Assembly: GCA_036939755.1 (NCBI GenBank)
Contig: JALLAZ010000520.1
Location: forward strand, 1 to 17,331
Length of the DNA: 17,331 bases
Reading direction: 5' to 3'
DNA from: Stephanodiscus triporus
Lineage: Eukaryota > Bacillariophyta > Thalassiosirophyceae > Thalassiosirales > Thalassiosiraceae
Part shown: piece by piece, positions 7,739-16,366 of the stretch
Position numbering within the stretch: the stretch's first letter is position 1
How the letters are laid out: the number at the start of each line of letters is the position of its first letter
Position numbers and translations under genes: made by a program
Notes under the pieces: generated by a model
Told to the model about the DNA's origin: nothing
Databases searched by the model: none
The model's input: the letters and a program-made list of their open reading frames with translations, nothing else

Positions 7739-9632
7739 ATGACAACAACAACCCGGCAACAGATAATCACAGGACTGAGGACCGCAATTATTTCCATCGC
7801 CATAACGGCCCTCACCTTCGCAGTTCATTTTCAGTATTTTAGCCGTTTGCCTTTCCTGTTTCCTGTCAACAATCGTATCAAACACAATATAGCAGCTCAG
7901 CCAAAATCGACATCATCGGACATCATGACTGCAGAATTTCTCAAAGATGATTATCGAGCGTTCATATTTGCAACGCACCCCCGCTATGGAATTCTTCTCC
8001 TCCACTGTACTCGAAAGAAGAAAAAAGGGCCACATTTCCAGGCGCCGGGAGGGCGCATTGATAAAGAGGACTTTGAATATGCCGTGTCAATTATGCAGGA
8101 TGATAGTAACCAAGGTCGTGATATACTGATGCAAGCTTGCAAAATAGGTGCTGCAAGGGAATTGTTTGAAGAGACGGGGATGGATATTCGATCTGAATTG
8201 GATAGGTAAAGTTTCGTTCTGAATCTCGTGCATCATTGCTTTCCTCACACCTTCTTGAAGCCCTCATGACCATGATGTGTTACGGTTTCCTTATTCTACC
8301 AGGTTACAACCGGCACGATTATGGGATAGCTCGAAAGACTCATTGATAAACGTATTGAAGTTTCGATTATTTTTCAAGCTTCGTCTCGAGGATAGTGACT
8401 TTGCGGCCGGTGACATCGAATCAAAAATTAGTTTGGGTCTGGTTCAGTCCATGAATACTTCACCACCACATCTCATGGCGAGTTCTATTGTTGTGTTCTC
8501 TCGTATTTTTTCACTCTTGAGTATTGATTGTTTTTCTCAATCACAATTTGGTGGTACTGCTCACACAGCTTAAGCTGTCACATGAACACCAAGGATGGAG
8601 GTTTGAAGCCGATGCGATGAAGGCCGTAGATTTGCTTGTGGATCACAGCGGTGGTAAGGTATCTAAAGCTCTCGAGATGGCTGTAGGCCAAGGCGAAATC
8701 TATGATGCAAAAGGCGAGTTGGATGTTGCAAACTTTGTGGAGAAGTACGCAAAAGACGATTATCGAGCGTTCATATTTGCAACGCACCCCCGCTATGGAA
8801 TTCTTCTCCTCCACTGTACTCGAAAGAAGAAAAAAGGGCCACATTTCCAGGCGCCGGGAGGGCGCATTGATAAAGAGGACTTTGAATATGCCGTGTCAAT
8901 TATGCAGGATGATAGTAACCAAGGTCGTGATATACTGATGCAAGCTTGCAAAATAGGTGCTGCAAGGGAATTGTTTGAAGAGACGGGGATGGATATTCGA
9001 TCTGAATTGGATAGGTAAAGATTCTGTTATTGCGCCGATTGTACTTTTTTGTACGCCCTAATTGAGGTCCCGGTGGCCATGGTTTCTGATTTGCCAATTC
9101 CATCAGGTTACAACCAGTACGAATATGGGATAGCTCGAAAGACTCATTGGAAAATGAATTGAAGTTTCGATTATTTTTCAAGCTTTGTCTCGAGGATGAT
9201 GACTTTGTGAACAGAGACATTAATGCTTCTGTCAAGGGTGTTTTTCAAGCCATGAATGGAAAACCACCGAATCTAATGGTTAGTTGTGATCAACCCAACA
9301 TGATCTCCACCCGTTTTGCATTTTTTTGTCTGATTTTCTTGCCATGCTTATAGCTTAGGCTCTCTCGTGAACATCAAGGATTTGTGTTTGAACCTGATGC
9401 AAAGAAAGCAGTAAATATGTTAGTTTCTCACAGCGGCGGGAAAATCTCTGAAGCTCTCGAGATGGCTATAAACCACGGCGAAATAGACGATGGAAAAGGA
9501 GAGGTGGCTATGCTGGATCAAGTTGAGGGTATACTCGATGAATCAAAGATAGTTGGCAAGCCAATCGAGAGAGGAATAGACGAGCCAGAGACGAAATGCC
9601 ATTTCTTGGATTGCTTAAATTGCTGTTCGTAG
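7739..9632 (+). CDS. Tandem double Nudix-domain protein, membrane-anchored, five exons
   Basis: Exons: 7739-8205, 8303-8477, 8569-9014, 9107-9278, 9354-9632; 512 aa. Residues ~10-35 are a hydrophobic signal/anchor (TAIISIAITALTFAV). Two Nudix units follow at about aa 71-275 and 278-490. Each has APGG (GG at 104-105 and 311-312), then about 20 extra residues, then GAARELFEETGM (REL at 140 and 347). Nudix enzymes use the REUxEExG glutamates to bind metal and cleave nucleoside-diphosphate-linked compounds. The insertion between the glycines and REL recalls the NUDT19-like branch (CoA/acyl-CoA diphosphatases), but the substrate is uncertain. Exon pairs 2/4 and 3-start/5 are homologous too, so the whole unit was duplicated. 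Exon junctions keep phase. The C-terminus is Cys-rich (CHFLDCLNCCS). Intron 2 appears to be GC-AG. The protein ends at a TAG. Confidence 0.82.
7949..8211 (+). repeat. Identical direct repeat, copy 1 (first Nudix exon)
   Basis: 263 nt, identical base for base to 8758-9020. It covers the Nudix core, the exon end and the first six intron bases (GTAAAG). Identity stops sharply on both sides. Confidence 0.95.
8478..8568 (+). other. Probable GC-AG intron 2 of the Nudix gene
   Basis: The donor in the first unit reads ATG|GCGAGT, whereas the homologous donor in the second unit (9278/9279) reads ATG|GTTAGT. Both introns then join an exon beginning CTT A(A/G)G CT in phase 0. A fallback GT donor 12 nt downstream (ATT|GTTGTG) is also in phase but is a weaker match to the consensus and would add four residues not present in the sister copy. 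Confidence 0.6.
8758..9020 (+). repeat. Identical direct repeat, copy 2 (second Nudix exon)
   Basis: The second copy lies 809 nt downstream of copy 1, without a mismatch. The next exons downstream of the two copies are only about 90 percent alike over their first 100 nt and then diverge, so this stretch has been homogenised separately. Confidence 0.95.
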
Positions 9633-9920
9633 ACCTTTAGATTTCATAGAGTGATGCCTATGCTTGCGATCCATGTACCATCACTTGATCCGATCGTGAT
9701 GCATGATCTCCCGCCACTGACAGTACCTCAAGAAAGACCCTTCTTCGAACTTGACCGGCCCCCGTGCCTACTTAGCTGCCCTCGATCAATTAACCTCGCT
9801 CCTCAAACGAGTTCATCATCAGTGACAGCTCAGCGCTGGGTCCAATGCCAAGAAACCAGTGACAAAACCCGGTCAAAACTGGTCCCATCTCCTAGTTGAC
9901 CAAACTCATTGTTTCCGCAG

Positions 9921-9999
9921 CCGCTTACAGATTCATCCGTGTAAAGGATGTAGGATTAGGACTTGATGGCCTCAAAATGCGTGGCGCTTTCAATGCCAG
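9921..9999 (+). other. Exon-like island of 79 nt
   Basis: Preceded by a pyrimidine tract and CCGCAG, followed by AG|GTATGT. In the only stop-free frame it reads AYRFIRVKDVGLGLDG and continues KMRGAFNAR. It looks like natural protein sequence rather than low complexity, but I cannot join it to a neighbouring exon or name its family. It could be an exon of a small missed gene, or a gene fragment. Confidence 0.25.
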
Positions 10000-10079
10000 G
10001 TATGTCTAGAGTGCTGGGCGTGAGATCATTTTCAATATTACCATAGTGCCATCACACAGCTGACAAAATTAATTGATTC

Positions 10080-10400
10080 TTAGCGACGACAAAGAGGCAC
10101 CCATCGTCATCGTCGGCATCATTGTTGTCGTCATCGTTGACGGCATCATTGTCGTCTTCGTTGACAATGTCGTCGCTGTCGTCGGCATCTTTGTCGGCAT
10201 TGTCGGTGTCGTCAGCATCATCGTTGTCGGCAGCGGCATCGTCTTCGTCGTCGTCGTTGGCATCTGAAGGCGAGTCTCCTTCGTTTGTCGTTGCCATCTT
10301 TGTTAGCATTATCATCGTCGGCATTGTCGCTGTCTTTGATTGTAGTCGACATCGTCGTCATCATCATCGTCGTCATCGGCATAGTCTTTGTCTTGGTCGT
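10080..10400. repeat. Degenerate GTC/GAC triplet low-complexity tract
   Basis: Irregular GTC, ATC and GTT triplets with recurring GTCGGCAT and GTTGTCGTC words. It translates as Asp-rich on one strand and Val/Ile or Ser-rich on the other, in several frames at once, which is typical of triplet repeats rather than of coding selection. Confidence 0.7.
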
Positions 10401-10964
10401 TGGCATCTGAAGGTGAGTCTCCTATTAAAATAAGACAATCCCCAGTATACATTTCATTCCTCCACGAGGCTGCCACTTGTTACCAAGCTTGTGGAAACAT
10501 CAGTCATCAGTGGCAATATTGGAGATAGGGATGGTGGGGGGCGTCAGCCTTCCCTTGATCTGGCGTCAGCGTTGCGCATATTGGCAACGACGGAGAGGCG
10601 CTCGTCTTCGTTGGTGGCATTGTCTCCATTTTTGTCGACGTCGTCATCGTCGTTGGCATCAGCATCAGCGTCGGTCAACAAAGAAACAGGTGGTGATAAG
10701 TGAGTCCCGCTGATGGCACCCCGCGCCGTTATTCAAATTCTCTGGACCGAGTTGCACCGCTCTCATCACATTCCGTGGACAAAGAAATAATCCTCCTCCA
10801 CTACTAGAATATATAGAGTGAAGTAGTTGGAAAGAAAGCTCGAGGGTGAATGCTCACCCGCGCGTTCTTGCTACCTCTCCTCCCCCCGGGAGGAGTTCGC
10901 CCACTTGACGATTTCGGACGTGTTCTCGCCGACTGTCGAATTGCGCGTTTTCTAATCGACCAAC

Positions 10965-11888
10965 TCAAGCAGACCTCCACTCCCACTCGCAGACTACCTC
11001 CGGCTCGCTCCCCATGGGGCGTCCTTGTGAGCTAATCCCAAAGACGCGCATTGAAGACGCGCCGTCACCCGGTTTGCCGCACAATCGTTTTCCAAATCGC
11101 TCCCTGAACTGCAATATCGTATGTTGGCCATTTGCTGGAACTAGTTGCACTGTATCCCCCCTCCTCAGGAAGTTCACCCACTCGCTACGCTTGCCATCGT
11201 TCGAATTGCACGCCCCAGGCCCATCATCGTCCATCCAGCGCAGCAACCCCCGTTCGGACCTGATCGATGCAACGCTACCGCCGCCGCCGCCGCCGCCGCC
11301 GAACGACACGCCAGGAGCCTCCATGGACGACCCCGCGCCCGCACTCCTGGCCCAATAGTATCCCCCGACGTGGTGGTTGTTCAGCCCAAGGACGAGCCTC
11401 GCGCGACAGCCGCAAAGCGTAGGGTCTGCGTCTATTTCGGCGAGGAAGGTAGACAGCGGATCGTCCTCTCCCGGCACGGCCTCCTCGCGCGCGCGTACGA
11501 CCTTGGTATGGACGTACCCCACGGCCGGTCGTCCCTCGACGGCCTCGAAGTCGAATTCCACCGTCGTGTCGGTCCCGTCAGCGTTGGCGTGACTTGCGGT
11601 CATCGACGGGCGCAGCAGGAAGTCGCTCTCGGGACATCGGATGGAGGGCACGAATGGTAGTAATAATGTAGGTGGTGCATCCGGCCCGTCGTCACAACTC
11701 GGCGGGCGGACAAGTCTACGGAGCGCTTGGGTGTCGATAATGAATGATGGAGTCGGGAGGTCGCTCAGCAGGAGAAGAGAATTGGCACCGGAAATCGTCG
11801 CCGCGGCGATGGCGGCCCAAATAATGATGGCGGGGGGGGGGAAGCTGCAACGAGCGACGCGGTGAATTAAATTCATGTTAATGATCAT
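10965..11888 (-). CDS. Predicted secreted or membrane-anchored protein of unknown function
   Basis: Intronless frame of 307 aa with ATG at 11888 (a second ATG four codons on, at 11876) and TGA at 10965-10967. Residues ~5-36 look like a signal peptide or anchor: a basic start (HRVAR) and a hydrophobic core (AIIIWAAIAAATISGA). Just after it, DLPTPSFIIDTQALRRL resembles the first strand of alanine racemase-like/D-threonine aldolase proteins (LPTPALVVDLDAL), but the rest of a PLP barrel is absent, so this may be chance. Later landmarks are LVLGLNNHHVGGYYWARS, an eight-Gly run near residue 200 and RRGDTVQLVP. I do not recognise the family. Composition and frame length, without stops on a GC-rich strand, support a real gene. 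It is divergent from presenilin across 186 nt, so the two may share a promoter. Confidence 0.6.
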   Translation of the reverse strand: MIINMNLIHRVARCSFPPPAIIIWAAIAAATISGANSLLLLSDLPTPSFIIDTQALRRLVRPPSCDDGPDAPPTLLLPFVPSIRCPESDFLLRPSMTASHANADGTDTTVEFDFEAVEGRPAVGYVHTKVVRAREEAVPGEDDPLSTFLAEIDADPTLCGCRARLVLGLNNHHVGGYYWARSAGAGSSMEAPGVSFGGGGGGGGSVASIRSERGLLRWMDDDGPGACNSNDGKRSEWVNFLRRGDTVQLVPANGQHTILQFRERFGKRLCGKPGDGASSMRVFGISSQGRPMGSEPEVVCEWEWRSA

Positions 11889-12074
11889 GATATTATTTGT
11901 TGTTCAGACCTGTTTTTTATTTTGTGTCTTTTGTGCGGCTCGGGCGGACGTACGACGGACGGAGCTGCACCGAAATTGGCGGGCAGGTTGCTTTCGTACG
12001 AATAAAAAAAATGACGACGTCTTCTCCGCCGCGCGCAGAAAATACAAATTACACAGTCAAGGGTCGGTCAAAGC
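11889..12074. promoter_or_regulatory. Compact divergent spacer upstream of presenilin
   Basis: 186 nt between two head-to-head ATGs. It contains a T-rich stretch (about 11893-11935), an A-rich stretch (12001-12010) and TTGGCGGG at 11977-11984, which resembles an E2F-type site, but a match of eight bases can be chance. The bidirectional promoter role is inferred. Confidence 0.4.
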
Positions 12075-13923
12075 ATGAGTGCTCTCGAAGCAGGCGTTGC
12101 AGAGGTCCAAAATGGCGTCGCCGCGGATGGAGATGGCGCCAGCGGCAACGAAGACGGCGTGAGGGGGATTTCGATGGAAGAACTGATTTACGGGGCGTCG
12201 TCGTTCCATGCCATCGTCAGGCCGGTGAGCACCACGATGATACTCGCCGCCCTGGCCGTGAACTACGTCAACACCGAGGAGACGAAGGCCTCCGGGGAGG
12301 CGGCGCTGGATCAGTCGTACCAGGTCTTCACGTTATCGGACGATCAGAGCGCGGCCACGAACCTCGGCCTTGGCTTGGTCAACGCATTGGTGATTGTTGC
12401 GGTCTTAACGGGGATGACGTTCTTGATAGTGCTGTTGTACAAATATCGATGCGTAAGTTTTTTTCGCCTCGCATTCTCGACATAAGCACTTCCAATTTTC
12501 CCTAAAGATCTTCTTCCAGATGAAATTGCTGATGGGTTATATGATGTTCGCATCTGCGACGTTGCTTGGATTCCTCGGAGGTCTGATGTTCACTGTTGCC
12601 ATCAACAAGTATCAACTCGCCATCGATCAGATATCATTTTACATCACTATGTACAACTTTGCCATAGTTGGAGTTGTTGCAATATTCTATCAGAAAGGTA
12701 TACCGACCTGCATCAACCAGTCTTACCTGGTGGCGACATCAGTAATTGTGGCCTGGCAACTGTCGTATTTCAACGATTGGATGGCGTGGACACTTTTGAT
12801 CATGCTGGCCTTGTATGATCTTTTCGCGGTGTTATCGCCGTGCGGACCGTTAAAGGCTTTGGTGAATTTGATGTCCAAGGACGACGCTCCATCGATGCCG
12901 GGATTGCTCTACGAGGCGAGGTTGCCAGAAAATGCCACGCGTCCGGGAAGGCAACGTAGAATGGATGACGGTGGCGCTCGCGATCAAGGTGGGACCGAGG
13001 AGCAAAACGTACAAAGCAGAAACAACGACGACACCAATGCAATTGTAGACGACGAAAACGGAGAAGCCGTGTTGATGCTTCGTGGCGGTGGCTGCGGTGA
13101 TGATGCCACGAGCAACGGGAGAGACGTTTGTAGCGAGAACAATTTAGTGATCGATGCGGTTGTCAATAGCGATGCACCGGAAACGAGGCAGGAACAGTCA
13201 TCTATCCCAAGTAGGATACGTCCCAGTTCCCAAAATGAGGGATCATCCTCCCAAATATGTAATATCGCGCCGATGGAAAATGACACATCAATGTCGGCCC
13301 TGCGCGAATCCTCTTCCCCAACTGCTACAGTCCCACTTGCAATTGCGAAGGTCTACAAGCTGCCATTGGTTTTTTCTGGCTCCTTGGCATCAATCGCTTC
13401 ACTGGACACTTCGTCCCCGATCGCATATCTTCAACAAGAACATAGCTTTACCCCTACGGAATTGCAAACAAACGTCGAGGCGAAGCTGCCGAGAAACGGC
13501 GGTAGAATCGAAACAACGCGCGACAAAAACGGTAAGCTGCGATATGTGATCTACAACAGACATGGTCAAGTTAAGCGAACGCTTCTAGTCGATGAGAATG
13601 GAATAGTACTGGAGTTAGTGCCAGGCGATGATGATGGAAAGCCTGATACTTCAGACAACACCATCAAACTGGGGCTCGGCGACTTTATCTTCTACTCCGT
13701 CCTCGTTTCCAAGGCGTCAGAGAATGGATTCGCCGCATTCGTAGCATGTTTCTTGTCTATCCTAGCAGGTCTTGGTGGTACGCTCGTGCTGTTGGCAGTA
13801 TATCATCGTGCATTGCCAGCTTTGCCCATCTCTATTTTTCTCGCCGTCATCATGTTCGTCTTGACAATATTTTGCATGGAGCCATGGATCGAGGGCATTT
13901 GGAGTGGTCCATATTACGTGTAA
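12075..13923 (+). CDS. PSEN: Presenilin, catalytic subunit of gamma-secretase, two exons
   Basis: Exons are 12075-12452 and 12520-13923 (67-nt intron, GTAAGT..CAG, phase 0), giving 593 aa. The junction restores LLYKYRC-MKLLMGY, matching LVVLYKYRCYKVIHGW of animal presenilins. Presenilin is an intramembrane aspartyl protease that cuts single-span membrane proteins within the gamma-secretase complex (with nicastrin, APH-1 and PEN-2). Both catalytic aspartates are present: Asp226 in LALYDLFAVLSPCGPLKALV and Asp514 in LGLGDFIFYSVLV; the PAL motif is at 559-561 (ALPALPISI). TM1 is about FHAIVRPVSTTMILAALAV. The cytosolic loop between the two aspartates is about 285 residues, roughly double the human loop, and mostly low complexity; this explains the length against about 450-470 aa in animals. 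Part of the loop (13120-13222) is copied downstream at 14324-14425. Confidence 0.96.
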
Positions 13924-14179
13924 CGTCATTCGTTTGCTTTTTCAATAGCATCAAGAAATTCCGCTCCAGCCTATTCCAACCTTTATTTCATATCCGAACC
14001 TAAGATAAAACAAGAGTATCTTATGCTGAGCTCGCTATCGTTGACCTTTTTATTCTTATCTAAAATTCTTTCATCTCATCATCCATCTTCGCTGCCCGAT
14101 GTGAATTCGAACCCCATTCGGTCTCTTGCAGACAGTTCTATTCACGCATTTGACGTCAACGTGTGCTGCTGAACTGCCC

Positions 14180-14274
14180 CCTCCCCCATTCCTCCGGCCA
14201 AGTGTATAAACGGTCAATCACCCAAAATGCGCACACTTGCAAAATCAGCCATCCCCATGGGATGTTTGAACCCC
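14180..14274. repeat. Repeat A: decayed copy of the ketoacyl-CoA synthase 3' end
   Basis: On the minus strand it resembles 14481-14569, which contains the last ~13 codons, the stop and the 3' flank of the synthase. Shared words include GTGTGCGCATT, GGTTCAAA and ATGGCTGA/TTGGCTGA. The reading frame is broken. Confidence 0.6.
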
Positions 14275-14323
14275 ATATCAAATTATGTGCCTCGACGCTA
14301 TTCCCCTCCATCCCCCCCACCCC
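14264..14323. repeat. Repeat B, copy 1
   Basis: About 60 nt, starting GTTTGAACCCCA and including ATGTGCCTCGAC and CTATTCCCCTCCATCC. It differs from copy 2 at only a few positions, including small gaps. Confidence 0.85.
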
Positions 14324-14425
14324 AGAGACGTTTGTAGCGAGAACAATTTAGTGATCGATGCGGTTGTCAAAGCGATGCACCGGAAACGAGGCAGGAACAG
14401 TCATCTATCCCAAGTAGGATACGTC
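14324..14425 (+). pseudogene. Presenilin loop fragment, 102 nt
   Basis: It matches 13120-13222 at every base except one missing T (CAATAGCG in the gene, CAAAGCG here), which breaks the frame after RDVCSENNLVIDAVV. It lies in the same orientation as presenilin, 1204 nt from the source, between the two copies of repeat B. It is a recent partial copy, not a gene. Confidence 0.92.
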
Positions 14426-14426
14426 A

Positions 14427-14487
14427 GTTTGAACCCCAATCAAATAATGTGCCTCGACACTATTCCCCTCCATCCCCCCCACCCCCC
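14427..14487. repeat. Repeat B, copy 2
   Basis: Second copy of the ~60-nt unit, directly after the presenilin fragment and running into the C-rich start of A', near the 3' end of the synthase gene. Confidence 0.85.
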
Positions 14488-14529
14488 GGGCTCATTTTGT
14501 AAACGGGCTATCGCCGAATGCGCACACGC

Positions 14530-16304
14530 TTACAATTTCAGCCAAACTCCGGATGTACATTTGAACCCCGAACCGAATGCGACCTGCATGACCCGATGCC
14601 CCTTCTTCAGTGGGTTCGTCTTCTGCTGCTCCTGGATATACTCCATTTCGTACCATATCGACGACGAGCTGGTATTGCCGTAGTTCAGAAGCGCCATTCT
14701 CGACGGCTCGGTGTGGAACAGCTCGAGTTTCATATTCTTCTCGATTCCTGGATAGTTTTTTTTGGGGGGGGGGGGTGATTGTCGACGAAGAACACGTGAG
14801 GGGAAAATGCAATGCGATATTACGATCGATAAGATGATCCAAAAGCGCCGCGCAGAATAAACTCACCGTCGATGACGGCCCGTCCACCCGCGTGGATGCA
14901 AAAGTGATCGATCCCCCTCTTGAAATCGGGAACGTAGTGCTTCTTGTTGGGGAGCCTCGCGGCCAGCTTCTCCATTCCGTTCATAACCAGCAGCTTCCCG
15001 ATCGCCTTGATCACGAATCGCAGCGCGAGCGTGGTGACGACGGGTATCTGCTCGCTCAGCGGCAGCACGTACGGCCCTATGGTCGTCATGTTCTTCTCCA
15101 TGCACTTCCCGGCGACTTTCACGATCTCCTTCGACAGCCTCACGCCGCGATTGTTTTCGGAATCCTGGGCCTCGTACACGCAGTTGTACGCCTCCTCGGA
15201 ATTGCTCTGGACCCTGACGGTGTGCAGGAGCTTGTACCAAGCCCTGCGTCCGTCCGACCAGCTGTTCGATAGCACGATGGCCGCGCCCCCGCATCGGAAG
15301 AGGGTGTTCTGGAGGAGGAATCCCCTCTCGTTACCACGATACAGGTTCGGCGTGATGATCTCCGTCGACACGACGAGCGCCTTACCCCCCCGGAATCGTC
15401 GACGCTGCAATAGGTCCTTGGCGAGTCCCACGCTGATGAGGGACGCGCCGCATCCCATCCCCGATAGGTTGAAGCTCTGTATGTCCTGCCTCATCCCGAA
15501 CTTCGATATGACCATGGCGCATAGGCTGGGAGTCGGCGAGAAGAGGGAGCAGTTGATGATGAGGACGTCGACGTCGCGAGGGTGGAGCTTGGCCTTCCGC
15601 AGCGCCGACTCGACGACGTCGCTTATGACGGTCTCCGCCTCCTTCCTGCTCGCCTCGATGGACCTGTCCGTCTCCTTCCCCTTCAGGCACTGGACGATCC
15701 CCGGCGGCCACGCCGTGGACTGTCCGGTGCCCGACCGCTCGAGCAGCCGCGACATGAATTCGATGGAGTCGTCCGTGAAGCACTTCTGGTTCTTCATCAT
15801 CTGCACGATCTCCGCGTGCGAGACCTTCCACGAGTCCGGGGCCTTGAAGGTGCTGAAGGAGAGCATGTAAGTCGGCTTGTCGTTCGTGACGATGACCCCT
15901 ATGACGACCAGCACGAGCGCGGTGGTCTTGACGTGCGGCGACAATATCCCCCCCTCCCCGCTGCGCAGGGGCATGACGACGTAGCTGCCCAGGAGGTTGA
16001 GGAATATCTCGCGCACCCCCAGGACCACGGCCGTGACCGTCTCGATCCCGAAGTCGATCTCCCCCGGACTCGCCTTGTGCTCGACCTTGCTCGACAGGTC
16101 CGTGACGACCTGGTGCACGATCTGCGCGAAGAGTACGCCAATCCCCACTACGAACATCGTGGGGAGGTACGTCCCGATCACGTGCGACCAGTTCACGGTG
16201 CTGTGGACGGAAATGAAATGAAATGAAATGAAATGAAATGGGGATGTAGATGTAATCGTCGGTCGGACGAAATGGGACGACGACAGGAAGGATATTCGTG
16301 AAGC

Positions 16305-16366
<62 letters not shown>

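Larger units (their letters stand above)
9633..10964. other. 1.3-kb stretch without a convincing gene
   Basis: It holds an exon-like island at 9921-9999, the GTC triplet tract at about 10080-10400, two copies of a GGCATCTGAAGG-(C/T)-GAGTCTCCT motif 143 nt apart (10261 and 10404), and an 8-bp hairpin (CTCCTCCC/GGGAGGAG) at 10877-10895. A frame at about 10440-10693 stays open and ends in a GTGAGT-like donor, but it is mostly Ser/Ala low complexity. No recognised protein family was found. Confidence 0.5.
13924..14529. other. Spacer between presenilin and the ketoacyl-CoA synthase, with gene fragments
   Basis: The first ~250 nt (13924-14170) show nothing recognisable. From about 14180 to the convergent gene's stop the DNA is a patchwork of repeats A (14180-14274), B (14264-14323), a presenilin fragment (14324-14425), B' (14427-14487) and the start of A' (14481-14569). 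No intact coding region is present. Confidence 0.7.

Noticed and set aside
7739..9632. Two separate Nudix genes instead of one
   Set aside because: No stop, and no credible start, between the units: exon 3 (8569-9014) spans the end of unit 1 and the start of unit 2 in a single open frame.
9651..9899. Plus-strand frame of 82 residues after the Nudix gene
   Set aside because: Pro/Ser-rich, no motif and no splice link to either neighbour; probably chance.
10052..10324. Poly-Asp frame on the minus strand
   Set aside because: Triplet repeat is open in several frames on both strands; no non-repetitive domain.
11145..11660. Plus-strand frame of 171 residues
   Set aside because: Antisense to the minus-strand unknown gene; Ala and Pro runs derive from the poly-Gly codons on the other strand.
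14180..14569. Transposon or CRISPR-like array
   Set aside because: No terminal inverted repeats, no transposase and no regular spacers; the repeat units match parts of the neighbouring genes.
14944..15870. Plus-strand frame of 308 residues, and another at 15582-16226
   Set aside because: Both are antisense to exon 2 of the ketoacyl-CoA synthase, which carries the catalytic Cys and His; no family features in the antisense frames.
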